Of a DNA stretch of 64,000 bases, positions 36,475 to 46,499 are shown piece by piece (positions within the stretch are counted from its first letter, which is position 1; every line of letters begins with the position of its first letter). The position numbers and the translations under genes are program-made. The DNA comes from Robertmurraya siralis. Lineage in GTDB: Bacteria > Bacillota > Bacilli > Bacillales > Cytobacillaceae. The DNA is taken from positions 248,001 through 312,000 of the forward strand of contig NZ_SWLZ01000002.1 of assembly GCF_005502275.1 (NCBI RefSeq), given 5' to 3'. The notes under the pieces were generated by a model that was not told the origin of the DNA, made no database searches, and saw only the letters and a list, made by a program, of their open reading frames with translations.

Positions 36475-36602
36475 TCAGACTGAGCGAAATCGTTTGTCGA
36501 ATCACAGAGCGAAGCCTTGGGAGGAGCAGTGTTTACTATAATAAGTAATGGCACCGGACAAGGCGAAGCAACAAAGAAAGCGAGCGTTTGCCAGCAGTCT
36601 GA
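36475..36602. promoter_or_regulatory. Putative upstream activating region with GCGAA repeats, bounded by 8-bp inverted repeats
   Basis: The segment is bounded by TCAGACTG (36475-36482) and CAGTCTGA (36595-36602). Inside, GAGCGAA occurs at 36482 and 36507, GGCGAAGC near 36562, and AAGCGAGCG near 36580. It is visibly richer in G+C than its flanks and lies 80-200 bp upstream of the sigma-54 promoter, where an enhancer-binding protein would bind. Confidence 0.4.
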
Positions 36603-36604
36603 TA

Positions 36605-39376
36605 TTATATTAATTTCTTTCTCTCAAGCAAATTAGATTGAATAATATTAAAAATGTAGCCAATCTCTGCTAACGTCATCTTCACACTATAATTTTCTTC
36701 TAGCACACTAAAGGCATTTTTAATTAGCAGGATTTCATCAGTGTGATTAGATTCAAATTCACTCATATTTGGGTATTCAGTAATTGGTGCTTTTCTAATT
36801 AAGCGTTCAATCATACAGCTAACATGAACAAAAAGAGCGATTTTTTTATCATTAGGAAGTTTTTGCCCCATCAATTTTTCTAATTGAATAATCCCTACCT
36901 CAACTTTGCGGATGATCTTCTCTGTATCCAGAATTGTTAAAGAATCAATCACTCTACTTAGTGAGAAGTTCATTATGATCCGATCGTTCACTTGACGAAT
37001 TGTTTCTGCATCGGCAATTTTGCCAAATATACGAAATACATCATCTTCTCCCTCTCCCGAAATAATATCCTCTAATGAGATAAAGTTAATTCCTTCAATC
37101 TCTGGATTGGCAGTTCCTACTATGGCAAGCACATCATAAATTCGTAACGGTGCTTCTGCTTTTCCATACTTTCTTAATCGATCATAATCATGTGCCACTA
37201 CTTTTATCTCCAGTAAATCTTCAATACTTTCTGAAAGGAGCTCTTGAATTTGGGTTGCGGTCCCTATTCCAGTAAAACAGGAAGTAATGATCGCGTACTC
37301 TCTTCCTTTTGTTGGATAATACAAATTGATGTTAGGCTGCACAAACTCCTTAATGGGGCTTATGATTTCTTCTACGGACTTACCTTGAATTAAATGATTT
37401 CCAATTTCTAAGGCGACTGGAGTTGATACTTGATCTATAAAGAGAAGTGGACCATCAATGGCATCTTTGATATGTTCATGTATCAAGCTTAGTGACCCCA
37501 TATCTACTAATACAACAAGTCCAGAGGTTGTATCCTGCTCCTCCATATATTGAAGCATCTTTTTCGTAATGTCTCGTACAGTTGCGTCTACCGGCATATC
37601 AATCGAATCAAAAACATTGATTCCTAATAACCGGTTACATACATTGGCAATGCTGCTGGCAGTGGCATAACCATGAGCTACAATCATCGCTTTAACTCGA
37701 TTATTGAAATTCTTAATCTTTGCCTTACAAAAAAACAATGTCATTAAAATAATATCTTCCATATATAAATTTATATCCAATCGTTTTTCAATAATGAACA
37801 TAAGCTTTGTGACAATTGAATGCTCAGTTTTGTAATACTCCTTAATAAACTGAAGCATTAATTCTGATATATGCTGTTCCTGTTTTGTTAACTGAAAAGG
37901 AATTGACTTGAAAAACAAATAGGACGACAATGTATAAACGCTATTTCCATCATACTTCACATTATAGTTCACTTCCAAATATCTAAAAATATCTTGCACC
38001 GTTGATAAAGTGAACTCCATCATTAAATTTTTTGATTCATTCGGCCGTTCGAATATTAATTTATCCATCATTGCTGTAATTTCATCTGTACATTTGTCAA
38101 TCAGGACAGATTCATTCCAAATTTGATTCGCAAATTTTTGGTAGTAATTGAGACAATTTTGAAAGGTTTGCTCAATCAGTGAAATCTTCATTTCATGAAC
38201 ATAATTAAACGGCTTACTATCAGGTGAAAATAGAATACTTCCTTCCCTTGCAGCATAATGGTTAAAAAGTTGCGGCGACTTTTTATATATGTCTTTTGGT
38301 AAGTCTTTAAGAGTTACATGTATTTTATCTGTTGTACTAGACTTCTTGGAATAGGCGAATCCACAAGCATATTTAATCATATTTTTACACTCGCCAATAT
38401 TACCGGTGTAATGATACTTGTTTAAGATATCAAGCGTCTTATTTGTTACTTCAATTGGAAAACCAAGTAGTTTGCTCTCCTCCATAAAGAAATGGTGAAT
38501 AAATTGATTTTTTTCGTCTTGCCCTCTTTCATCTAAACTAGGAACATTGACTGTAATAGGAATTCTTCTTATAAAAGTATCTAAAAAAACAGATAGACTT
38601 TCTGTTGTAGCAAAAACGAGGCGAACCTTTGATTTCCTCACAACACTAGTTTCGCCTAATCGAGTAAATATTCCCTGATCCATAAAGGTAAATAATTTTT
38701 CTTGCCCTTCTTTATTCAAACGATGAACCTCATCTAAAAATAATATGCCATTATGGGCCTGCTCAATGAGGCCAATTTGGTCCTTTAAGGCCCCTGTAAA
38801 GGCCCCTTTCGCATGGCCAAATAGATAGCTTGATAAAAGTTCCGGATTATTTGCATACTGGGCACAATTAAATACATAAAAGGGAGCATGATCTTCGATT
38901 ACTTTTTTCGCACGTGAATAGTCATATAAAATTCTCGCGAGAAAAGTTTTACCTACTCCAGTAGGACCAAGAAATAATAAAGGTAGCCCATTATCAGGGT
39001 ATAAGACGGCAGTTTTAACCTGCTCTATCGGTTCCTTTAAACTCTTCTCATACCCAATTAACCTTTTGAAGATTTCCTCAGATTTGTCTGAAGACATTTC
39101 CTTCTCAAAAGCATCCAAGCTTTCATATATTGATTTCTTAATTTGTCCATATTGTTTTTCTAGTGTCTCTCTATGAAAAAAACATACAGGGCGAGTATTA
39201 ATTTTTATTAAGATATGTTCTTTCGTTAGATCATTTAGTATTCTACTTGCCCTCGTACGGTCTATATCAAAATGTCCTGCAATCACCTCTGTTTGATAAG
39301 CTTCAAGGCGGACCCCTTTTTTAAAGGAAAAATCAGACGTCGCTACTTCCATATAATTAACAATCTCATTCTTCAT
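36605..39376 (-). CDS. LevR/GfrR-type sigma-54-dependent activator with PTS regulation domains
   Basis: Large activator of 923 residues. Order: N-terminal winged HTH (about 20-70), AAA+ domain with Walker A GPTGVGKT (137-144), the sigma-54 contact loop GAFTGA (191-196) and Walker B ILFLDEVHRL (211-220), then a PRD, an EIIA-Man-like domain (about 575-700, with MIVAHGYATASSIANV carrying the His), an EIIB-like part, and a second PRD at the C-terminus (GIIQLEKLMGQKLPNDKKIALFVHVSCMIERLI). Activity should be set by phosphorylation from HPr and the operon's EIIs. ATG preceded by GGAGG. Directly upstream of, and in line with, the PTS operon it drives. Confidence 0.92.
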   Translation of the reverse strand: MKNEIVNYMEVATSDFSFKKGVRLEAYQTEVIAGHFDIDRTRASRILNDLTKEHILIKINTRPVCFFHRETLEKQYGQIKKSIYESLDAFEKEMSSDKSEEIFKRLIGYEKSLKEPIEQVKTAVLYPDNGLPLLFLGPTGVGKTFLARILYDYSRAKKVIEDHAPFYVFNCAQYANNPELLSSYLFGHAKGAFTGALKDQIGLIEQAHNGILFLDEVHRLNKEGQEKLFTFMDQGIFTRLGETSVVRKSKVRLVFATTESLSVFLDTFIRRIPITVNVPSLDERGQDEKNQFIHHFFMEESKLLGFPIEVTNKTLDILNKYHYTGNIGECKNMIKYACGFAYSKKSSTTDKIHVTLKDLPKDIYKKSPQLFNHYAAREGSILFSPDSKPFNYVHEMKISLIEQTFQNCLNYYQKFANQIWNESVLIDKCTDEITAMMDKLIFERPNESKNLMMEFTLSTVQDIFRYLEVNYNVKYDGNSVYTLSSYLFFKSIPFQLTKQEQHISELMLQFIKEYYKTEHSIVTKLMFIIEKRLDINLYMEDIILMTLFFCKAKIKNFNNRVKAMIVAHGYATASSIANVCNRLLGINVFDSIDMPVDATVRDITKKMLQYMEEQDTTSGLVVLVDMGSLSLIHEHIKDAIDGPLLFIDQVSTPVALEIGNHLIQGKSVEEIISPIKEFVQPNINLYYPTKGREYAIITSCFTGIGTATQIQELLSESIEDLLEIKVVAHDYDRLRKYGKAEAPLRIYDVLAIVGTANPEIEGINFISLEDIISGEGEDDVFRIFGKIADAETIRQVNDRIIMNFSLSRVIDSLTILDTEKIIRKVEVGIIQLEKLMGQKLPNDKKIALFVHVSCMIERLIRKAPITEYPNMSEFESNHTDEILLIKNAFSVLEENYSVKMTLAEIGYIFNIIQSNLLERKKLI

Positions 39377-39579
39377 CGCTGTTCCTCCTGCCTATTAACT
39401 CTATGTTAATATTTCAGAATATTTAAAGCTTTCATAACTTAAATTTAGACTATTTTTACTTTTGTTTCAACACAACAATTTGAACTGTAGTATGTTCTGT
39501 TACTTTAATAGCTTTTACGCCTTCTCACTATGCCGGGCAACAAAATAGTTTAGCAGACGGATAATTTCCGGGCAAAACT

Positions 39580-41925
39580 TTACTCTGTCATTAACGCATA
39601 CGCTGAAATTGCTTTAATTCGCCGTGAAACGAGCAAAGAAACAATATAGGCTAAAATCAGAATGCTGCTACAAATTAAGATAATAATAGGCAAATGAATG
39701 GTAAATTCCAAGCGTTTAACCCCTGCACCCGATAGTAAGACGGATAGCATAGGATTTGTGAAAAAGTACCCAAGGACTCCACCTAAAGCAACGCCGATCG
39801 TTATCACTGGTAGAAAACTAATTGATATTTGATTCATTAACTGCAGGGTTGAATAACCTAATGCTTTCATGACCCCAAACTCTTTTTTTCGCTTAATAAT
39901 CATCGTCCTGATCACTAAATAGAGAATCAACACAACGACTAAAATCGTAATCAATAACACTAAGAGCATAAGCGCAAGCACTGCAGCGGTATACATCCCT
40001 GTTTGGCTCTCAATATTTTCATCTATATCCAGCGTTTCAATGATTTGCTCTCCGTATTGATTTTGAACATTTTTAACAAAATCTTTATTCGATATTCCAT
40101 CTAAATAGACGTAAAGGGAAGTACCTGTATAGTCTGATTGCAATCGTTGTATCCCTTCCATTGTCACCGCTGCTACCTGCCCCAAATTACCGATAGACTG
40201 ACTGATTCCCGTTACGAGAAATGAACTTGTTTCTGTCCCGTATTCCAATTCAACCATATCGCCAATGCCCTTGTTGATTTGTTCGGAGACAACCCATGAA
40301 AGTGCTATTTCATTTTCATGCTTTGGCTGCCGCCCTTCATAGACGATATTATTTTCTAATTGATTATAGTGATCAGTAATATTTGTATAGACTATTTGAT
40401 CTTCAATCTTTGTTTCAATTAAATCGAATATATTTACTTTCTGAACATGGTCCATTTGCTGGATATTGTGCAAAAGCTCCTTTATGTCTGCATCCGCCTT
40501 AACCGTGATCATCAAATTTGCAGGTTCTGCACCAAATATATTTACGAATGCTGTTTTATCTGAACCAATGTTATAATACAGTACTGCTGAAAAAACTGTG
40601 GCAAAGGTCAAAGCAATAACAATGAGGAGGATCATCATATTTTGCTTTGCATTTGCTAACGTCGATTTAATCGCAAGGACGAAATGAAGATCGCCGCCTG
40701 TCTTTTCCAAAGGAAAGTAATTCTTTTTAAAACTGTGCGTTTGAATACCTCCTCGAAGTGCCGCAACCGGTAAAATTTTACGTACTCGATAAGCTGAAAA
40801 TAAGGTAACGATAACTACGGAAAAAACAATAAGAACAATACTGACCAAGTTAATAAAAATATCTAATTTTTGTACCCATATTAATCCAGATAAGGACGAG
40901 ATAATATTGCCGAAAAGGGGCATTAATCCATAGGATAGGACGACCCCTACTCCACTCGCACAAAGGGCGATTAAGATGAACTGCAGAATAATGGATAAAA
41001 GAATTTGTCCGCTTGTATAGCCAATCGCTTTAAGAGCTCCAATATTCCCCATCCCATCTTCTATATTATTGGAAACGCGGAATCTAATCACAATTAGTGA
41101 CACAAGTACAATAATGGCTGCAAAAGCAACTAATATTGTTGCGACAATATTAATCGTTAATGTATTCACATTTTTAACCATTTCGATATCCAATCCAAAA
41201 ATATACGCTCCCGCTTTATCCTTTTGAGAAAGTTGAACTTCCTTCATAAAATCGTTGCTTAGCTGGGAGGACTCTGTTTTATCCTCCATGATCACAGATA
41301 ACAGCAACGCTTCTGAACGATTGTCCAATTCACTCGCTAATTTGCGGTAAGTGGTTTCCGGTAGCATAAATTTCATTACGCCTATATTGTTCGTACCCAT
41401 CATCGTCGTCTCAAAGAATCCAGAAATCCGATATTCATAGTCCTTATTTTGTGATGTTAAGGTAAACTGATCCCCCAGTTGATAACCCCCATCTGTTTTA
41501 AAGCTGTATGGAACAAAAATATCATTGGTGCCTGGAGAATCTAATTTTTCAATAAACCTCGGCGCACCTATGTTACGTTCGGCATCTGCATTAAAAATAA
41601 CCGCACTGCTATTCAATTCACCATTACCATATTTATAAGTGGAATTCTCCATATGGATAACATCTTCCTTTTCCGTCTCTGTTACCCCTTGATAGTCCTC
41701 TAAATATTCACTGCGGGAAGGATGATAGCTTTCCTTGTTGATAACAAACATGGCATGGGGATCCTTTAACTGATCAACTTTATCGTCAAAAAAAGGATTA
41801 ACCTGTGTAACAACCATTAGTCCAATATTGAGTAATAATGAAGCCACTAAAACAAAAATAAACAAAGAAGCTGTAGCCGATTTACCTTTTCTAATATTCG
41901 CCAGCGCTAGATTCAGTATTTTCAC
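39580..41925 (-). CDS. ABC transporter permease with two FtsX domains
   Basis: Membrane protein of about 781 residues: an N-terminal helix (15-40), a large extracellular domain to about 255, three helices (about 260-380), a further helix near 430, a second extracellular domain (about 455-640) and three terminal helices. This duplicated FtsX/MacB layout is typical of peptide-export or peptide-resistance transporters. A GTG at 41925 lies one base after the ATPase stop with GGGGTGG upstream; the longer ORF reads through the ATPase end out of frame. Works with the ATPase and the two-component system upstream. Confidence 0.87.
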   Translation of the reverse strand: MKILNLALANIRKGKSATASLFIFVLVASLLLNIGLMVVTQVNPFFDDKVDQLKDPHAMFVINKESYHPSRSEYLEDYQGVTETEKEDVIHMENSTYKYGNGELNSSAVIFNADAERNIGAPRFIEKLDSPGTNDIFVPYSFKTDGGYQLGDQFTLTSQNKDYEYRISGFFETTMMGTNNIGVMKFMLPETTYRKLASELDNRSEALLLSVIMEDKTESSQLSNDFMKEVQLSQKDKAGAYIFGLDIEMVKNVNTLTINIVATILVAFAAIIVLVSLIVIRFRVSNNIEDGMGNIGALKAIGYTSGQILLSIILQFILIALCASGVGVVLSYGLMPLFGNIISSLSGLIWVQKLDIFINLVSIVLIVFSVVIVTLFSAYRVRKILPVAALRGGIQTHSFKKNYFPLEKTGGDLHFVLAIKSTLANAKQNMMILLIVIALTFATVFSAVLYYNIGSDKTAFVNIFGAEPANLMITVKADADIKELLHNIQQMDHVQKVNIFDLIETKIEDQIVYTNITDHYNQLENNIVYEGRQPKHENEIALSWVVSEQINKGIGDMVELEYGTETSSFLVTGISQSIGNLGQVAAVTMEGIQRLQSDYTGTSLYVYLDGISNKDFVKNVQNQYGEQIIETLDIDENIESQTGMYTAAVLALMLLVLLITILVVVLILYLVIRTMIIKRKKEFGVMKALGYSTLQLMNQISISFLPVITIGVALGGVLGYFFTNPMLSVLLSGAGVKRLEFTIHLPIIILICSSILILAYIVSLLVSRRIKAISAYALMTE

Positions 41926-41926
41926 A

Positions 41927-42697
41927 TTACCACCCCATTTCTGCAAGGAACTCTTTCAGTCTTTCATGACGTTCGAGATTGTCATCGTCACTGTAAGAAC
42001 CTAGTTGTAAATCGCCACAAATGACCCCGTCCTTTAAATAGATAACGCGATTTCCACGCAGGGCCGTATTTACGTCATGGGTGACCAAAACGATACTTTG
42101 TCCAGAGCGATTTATCTCTGAGAATACGTCTAAAACATTTTTACTAGATAATGAGTTTAATGCCCCTGTTGGTTCATCTGCAAACAGTATTTTCGGATTG
42201 TTAATGATCGCTCTGACAATTCCAACACGCTGAGCCTCACCCCCAGATAATTGAGTTGGAAATTTAGACCATGAATTTTCATTAATTCCTACTTGAAGAA
42301 GTAACTCTTTTGCTCTTTTAACAAGCTCCCGTTTATTTTTATTAACTAAAAGACCGCTCGCCAACACATTATCGAGTACGCTCATATTGTCTAGTAAATA
42401 AATCTGTTGAAAAACAAAGCCGCAGTGATTTCTTCTAAATATAGCCAGTCGATCATTGCTGAACTTAGTTAATTTTTGACCGGCAAAATCAATTTCGCCT
42501 AAAGTTGGTTTATCCATCCCGCTAATAGCGTAAAGCAGCGTTGATTTTCCAGAACCCGAGCTGCCCATGATTATGGTAAAATCCCCTTCAACGATACGTA
42601 TATCAAGATTTTTTAATACATGCTGTTGAATCCCACCACTTGAGAAGGTTTTACACAATTTCTCCGTTCTAATGATTGTTTTTGTCACCGTGCGCAT
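41927..42697 (-). CDS. ABC transporter ATPase, peptide-resistance/MacB-LolD type
   Basis: ATPase of 256 residues. Walker A GSSGSGKSTLL near 45, Q-loop FVFQQIYLL, signature LSGGEAQRVGIVRAI, Walker B ILFADEPTGALNS and H-loop LVTHDVN. The length and sequence fit the LolD/BceA group that serve FtsX permeases. It precedes the permease gene with a one-base gap. A terminator separates it from the histidine kinase upstream, so it may have a promoter within 42698-42822 activated by the response regulator. Confidence 0.93.
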   Translation of the reverse strand: MRTVTKTIIRTEKLCKTFSSGGIQQHVLKNLDIRIVEGDFTIIMGSSGSGKSTLLYAISGMDKPTLGEIDFAGQKLTKFSNDRLAIFRRNHCGFVFQQIYLLDNMSVLDNVLASGLLVNKNKRELVKRAKELLLQVGINENSWSKFPTQLSGGEAQRVGIVRAIINNPKILFADEPTGALNSLSSKNVLDVFSEINRSGQSIVLVTHDVNTALRGNRVIYLKDGVICGDLQLGSYSDDDNLERHERLKEFLAEMGW

Positions 42698-42732
42698 CTC
42701 CCTTTATATTAAAGTTGGTATCTTCTCGCCAT

Positions 42733-42766
42733 AGAAAAAAGACTGTATAAAAGATTACAGTCTTAT
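42733..42766 (-). terminator. Terminator between sensor kinase and ABC transporter genes
   Basis: AAGACTGT / ACAGTCTT stem with a 10-base loop and TTTTTTC tail on the minus strand. Confidence 0.78.
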
Positions 42767-42822
42767 CTTACAAAACATTTCCTTATTAAATCTTTGTGCA
42801 ATTCTTAACCAATTATTAATTA

Positions 42823-44088
42823 TTATGCAAGCTTGATTTTTAAAGCGACTGTAAATCCATCATTGCGGTTGTAACAGACAATATCGCCACCCATATTTTC
42901 CATGAAATACTTTGAGATATATAGACCAAGACCGGAGCCGTTTTTACCTGCGACATTTCCCCCGCGATAATATTTATTAAATACTAGGGGTAATTCTTCA
43001 TCACTCATCCCTGCTCCGAAATCATTAATCATCAATTCCAGGTACTCTTGATTAATCTGCGAAGCGATTTTAATTTTGGTGCCTGCATATTTATATGAGT
43101 TACTGATAATATTGTCGATTACCTGCTGGATTCGCAGCGGATCCGTTAAAATGATACAAGCTGGGATAGGATCATACTCAATTTTGTGGTCATAATTGAC
43201 ATTTTCAATCATTTCCACAAGCACATCACTCGCTACTTCTGTGACTTTTAATTTCAATTGTTGAAGTTCCTCCAGAGTGGCGTGAAACATATCTGTCACA
43301 AGCAAGTCAATTTGCTCTGCCTTTGAATAAATCGTATTCACTTGCCTAACTATCTTCTCATCTTTTGCTTGCATGAGCATCAACTCACTAACCGCTTTAA
43401 TGGAAGCAACAGGCGTCTTAATATCATGGCTTAATGTCGCGACAAGCTCTTTCTTGCTGCGATTGGATTCATACTCCTTTTGCCGGGCAGCATCAAGCTC
43501 TTCACGCAATAAGTCAAAACTTTCTGTAAATGCACCAAAGTAATTATTCTTCTCCATATTTAAAGGGATGTCGAAATTGCCTCTTGCTATATTAGCGGCA
43601 AACTGTTGAAGCTGATGAAATGGCTGCAATAAAGTTTTGTTCAGATAAAAAATGTAAAAAATGCTTATCAGCATTAATAAACCAACGAAAAAAATCACAA
43701 ATAAAAGCAATTCCCATTTCATTTGCTGGACGAGTTCCTGTTCATTATTGCGAATAATCAATTTTCCGACCAATTCGTTATCCTTCTGCAAATCGATAAA
43801 CAGATCCCTATTTTTTATAGAATCATATACATCTATAAATTGCGCGTCAGGTGTTTGATAGATTACGTTTCCTAAATGGTCCGTAATCAAAAATGGTTGT
43901 GTTAACTCAGCATTGTGAAATGTTTCATCACTAACTTGGCCCCAATTTTTTTCGATTGTTTTAACTGCATCATTGATTGCCACAACATCCACTTCTGCCA
44001 TATTTTTATTACTTATCGTAATCACGGAGAAAACAATTATTGCGCTAAAAAAAACTAGCATTGTTATCAAGGTAATCTTTAGTTTCAT
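42823..44088 (-). CDS. Sensor histidine kinase for the ABC transporter module
   Basis: Sensor of 421 residues with transmembrane helices near 5-25 and 130-155, a small extracellular loop, HAMP, HisKA with ATLSHDIKTPVASIKAVSELM, and ATPase motifs NSYKYAG, MINDFGAGMSDEEL and GSGLGLYISKYFM. The ATG at 44088 overlaps the response-regulator stop (ATGA). It is probably the sensor for antimicrobial peptides exported or resisted by the adjacent transporter, by analogy with similar kinase-transporter sets. Confidence 0.9.
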   Translation of the reverse strand: MKLKITLITMLVFFSAIIVFSVITISNKNMAEVDVVAINDAVKTIEKNWGQVSDETFHNAELTQPFLITDHLGNVIYQTPDAQFIDVYDSIKNRDLFIDLQKDNELVGKLIIRNNEQELVQQMKWELLLFVIFFVGLLMLISIFYIFYLNKTLLQPFHQLQQFAANIARGNFDIPLNMEKNNYFGAFTESFDLLREELDAARQKEYESNRSKKELVATLSHDIKTPVASIKAVSELMLMQAKDEKIVRQVNTIYSKAEQIDLLVTDMFHATLEELQQLKLKVTEVASDVLVEMIENVNYDHKIEYDPIPACIILTDPLRIQQVIDNIISNSYKYAGTKIKIASQINQEYLELMINDFGAGMSDEELPLVFNKYYRGGNVAGKNGSGLGLYISKYFMENMGGDIVCYNRNDGFTVALKIKLA

Positions 44089-44774
44089 TGATCGTGGTCC
44101 TCTAAAACATATCCTGTTCCCCATACTGTTTTTATAAATTGCGGGTCATTCGGATTACTTTCAATCTTTTCACGCAAGTGGCGAATGTGAACGTTAAGGG
44201 TCCCATCTCCCACGAAAGCATCTCCCCATACATGTTGGAAAAGTTCGTCTTTAGAAATGATTCGATTTTTATGCTTTGCCAAATAAGAAAGAAGTTTATA
44301 TTCCATCGTTTTTAAGTGAATGGCGTCTCCATTCACTTTGACTCGTTGTAGCTTTGTATCAATTTGGATTGGTCCAAATGTTAGGATGTCCTGGTGATCA
44401 TTCGAAGCACTGCCATATCTTTTGAGCACTGCTTTGACCTTTGCTAAGAGAATACTTAATTTATAAGGCTTTTGAATATAATCGTCTCCCCCGATATTTA
44501 AAGCGATCAAAACATCGTCATCGCTCGAACGGGCACTGATAAATAAAATAGGAATCTGCATCGTTTGCCGCAGTTTTTTACATAAATCAAAACCAGAACA
44601 TTCCCTTAAATTAATATCAAGAAGAATCACTGCCGTTTCATGTTCCTGCAAAAAAAGCTCACACTCCTCCGCACTTGTTACAAATGCTGTCCTAACATCA
44701 AACATATTAAAATACTCACACGTAGTCTCAGCTAACGCAAGTTCATCATCTACAATCAAGCAATCGTATTTCAT
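44085..44774 (-). CDS. OmpR-family response regulator for the ABC transporter module
   Basis: Regulator of 229 residues. Receiver domain with phospho-Asp52 in AVILLDINLRECSG and Lys in DDYIQKPYKLSILLAKV; winged helix C-terminus ending TLNVHIRHLREKIESNPNDPQFIKTVWGTGYVLEDH. First gene of the regulator-kinase pair. Likely targets are the ABC genes 1.4 kb downstream and perhaps the dlt operon beyond, but no binding site was identified. Confidence 0.92.
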   Translation of the reverse strand: MKYDCLIVDDELALAETTCEYFNMFDVRTAFVTSAEECELFLQEHETAVILLDINLRECSGFDLCKKLRQTMQIPILFISARSSDDDVLIALNIGGDDYIQKPYKLSILLAKVKAVLKRYGSASNDHQDILTFGPIQIDTKLQRVKVNGDAIHLKTMEYKLLSYLAKHKNRIISKDELFQHVWGDAFVGDGTLNVHIRHLREKIESNPNDPQFIKTVWGTGYVLEDHDQ

Positions 44775-45130
44775 TGTAAATCTCCTTGAAAAAAATTATC
44801 CTCACATGTTATCAGGGATACTAACAGTATACATTAGATTTAATTAGGCAGTGTAAATCTTTAAGAGTTGCATGTTAAAAACTCACTTGAGCTATGGTAA
44901 ACTCCAAGCGAAAAAGTGGATTTCAGCAAATGTCTAAACAAAGGTTGGCTATTGCGTTAATTTCCTCATGACCGCATATTTAACTGTTATATTTATTTTT
45001 TACATCCAGTTTCTTACTCTTACAAATGATTTTAAATTGATCTGGAAAGCAGAAAGTTTGCATAGAATTGCGGGATTTGCCAATTAATCGTGGAATTTTT
45101 GAGGGAAAACCTGCGAATGACTCATAGCTC
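44775..45130. other. Intergenic region, no gene seen
   Basis: About 350 bases between the response regulator start and the dlt-side terminator. It must hold the promoter of the two-component genes on the minus strand. No ORF, repeat or RNA motif was recognised. Confidence 0.5.
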
Positions 45131-45179
45131 AAAAAAGCAAAAGGAGAAAAATCAAGCATTTTTCTCCTTTTGCTTTTTT
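45131..45179. terminator. Very long perfect terminator hairpin beyond dltD
   Basis: Twenty-one-base perfect arms (45131-45151 and 45159-45179), each with AAAAGGAGAAAAA or its complement, around a TCAAGCA loop, with A-run and T-run built into the arms. Symmetric, so active on either strand. It lies 150 bases past dltD with the dus fragment between. Confidence 0.85.
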
Positions 45180-45180
45180 A

Positions 45181-45300
45181 TATCTGCCGAAAATATCCGG
45201 GCTTAACTCCCCATAATGAGAACAACGATACACTGTTCATCTTCTGTAAAAAGCAGACGTCCACACTCCATTTCCCTTCTGGATGGCATGACTCTTCGTA
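45181..45300 (-). pseudogene. Decayed fragment of a tRNA-dihydrouridine synthase gene
   Basis: This stretch aligns over its full length to 56758-56880 inside the intact dus gene, with scattered substitutions and small indels. Shared text includes TGCCGAAAATA, CGGGCTTA, CTGTTCATCTT and CCCTTCTGGATG. In translation the reading [19 protein letters not shown] of the intact gene corresponds to CGRLLFTEDEQCIVVLIMG here. It covers about residues 54-95 only. It lies directly between dltD and the long terminator, so it marks an old recombination or insertion border. Confidence 0.82.
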
Positions 45301-45329
45301 TTGCAATCAAGTGTATATTCGCTTTACTT

Positions 45330-46499
45330 TTATTGCGCGTCTGTATAAAAATCTTCGATCGCTTCATCAACGTAAACCCAGCCCTTCCAGCCAAGGTGGA
45401 GCGTATCTTTCAAGAAATACGGATCATATTCATGATTTGTTAAATCAGCGACTTGAAAGCCTTCTTGTTCGATTTCTTTTTTTATCTTTTTATAAAAATC
45501 AGTCCGACCTTTATTTGGGAAGCCGGTATAATCATAAAATTTCCCATGTACAGGAACTAAGATAAATAGTGGTTCTGCACCGGATTCTTTCAATACATCC
45601 ATCATGAGGTGGAAATCATGGAACTCAACGGACTCAGCATAATTCATATTTTTTTTACGGTCTTTAAGCTTTGTTAGCTGTGGTTCCAACCTCTTATAAA
45701 CGCCGTTTGAGATTTTAAACTCATTGTTGTTGGATTCTTCGGCCCCAACCTTTTCGGCCATCTGCTTTAATTCATCCCACGACTTGTTTTTTACATCTTG
45801 AGAAATGGTCCTCTTTGGACTGATTCCTTTAACGATGGAATAGTAGATATCCTTTTTCTCCAGAATACTTCGGTAAGCTTTTGCCGGCGGAGTCAGAAGA
45901 GACAATGCCACTTTGTCCTGCTCGAGCTCGGCTTTAAAAAGAGCTGAAAGCAGAACGTCATTTTTCACTGCATGAAAATTAAGCATGCGTTTGATGAGTT
46001 TTTTATTCAGCTCGGAATCATCATTTTGATTAAACACAAGATTGTAAGCCTGCAAAGCCGAAAAGTTCGGCGCGAAGTGAGCTTCGTCTGAACCGCCTTT
46101 TTGAAACCACTGTGGAGAAATAATGAAAACAATTTTCTTGCCCTTTAATTGATCAGACCGTACCGCAAAGTTGATCGCATGGATCAAAGACTGTGAGCCG
46201 CCTTTTCCGACTAGGTAAGGCGTGAACCCTTGATTGTTTACTTTAAAATAGTTAGACGGATGGAATGCATCTAACCGGGACAATTCCGATGATCCGTAAA
46301 TCGGCAAATATTGCGGATCTTCAAGCGCTTTGTCTTGAAGATACATCCCCTGAAACATCGTTGGGTTTAATTCAGTAGCTGCAGTTTCGACGCGTTCTTT
46401 AGGAACAAGCTTTAACAGCCATGCTTTTGGGATCAAGATCACGGTGAAAAAAAGGAAAAATGCCAAGATGATTGGCCCGAATAAAAAACGCTTTTTCAT
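45330..46499 (-). CDS. dltD: D-alanyl-lipoteichoic acid biosynthesis protein DltD
   Basis: Membrane-anchored SGNH-like thioesterase/transferase that completes D-alanylation of teichoic acids on the outer face. One N-terminal helix (7-28), then the DltD pattern: YGSSELSRLDAFHPSNYF (Ser of the SGNH block I), FIISPQWFQKGG, and the end LKDTLHLGWKGWVYVDEAI with the catalytic Asp/His pair. Length 389. Its start overlaps the dltC stop. Last gene of dltXABCD. The operon appears richer in G+C than its neighbours. Confidence 0.95.
   Translation of the reverse strand: MKKRFLFGPIILAFFLFFTVILIPKAWLLKLVPKERVETAATELNPTMFQGMYLQDKALEDPQYLPIYGSSELSRLDAFHPSNYFKVNNQGFTPYLVGKGGSQSLIHAINFAVRSDQLKGKKIVFIISPQWFQKGGSDEAHFAPNFSALQAYNLVFNQNDDSELNKKLIKRMLNFHAVKNDVLLSALFKAELEQDKVALSLLTPPAKAYRSILEKKDIYYSIVKGISPKRTISQDVKNKSWDELKQMAEKVGAEESNNNEFKISNGVYKRLEPQLTKLKDRKKNMNYAESVEFHDFHLMMDVLKESGAEPLFILVPVHGKFYDYTGFPNKGRTDFYKKIKKEIEQEGFQVADLTNHEYDPYFLKDTLHLGWKGWVYVDEAIEDFYTDAQ

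Noticed and set aside
44775-45130. Possible small RNA between the response regulator and dlt block
   Set aside because: No promoter-terminator pair in one direction other than the long hairpin at the end, and no conserved structure recognisable by eye.
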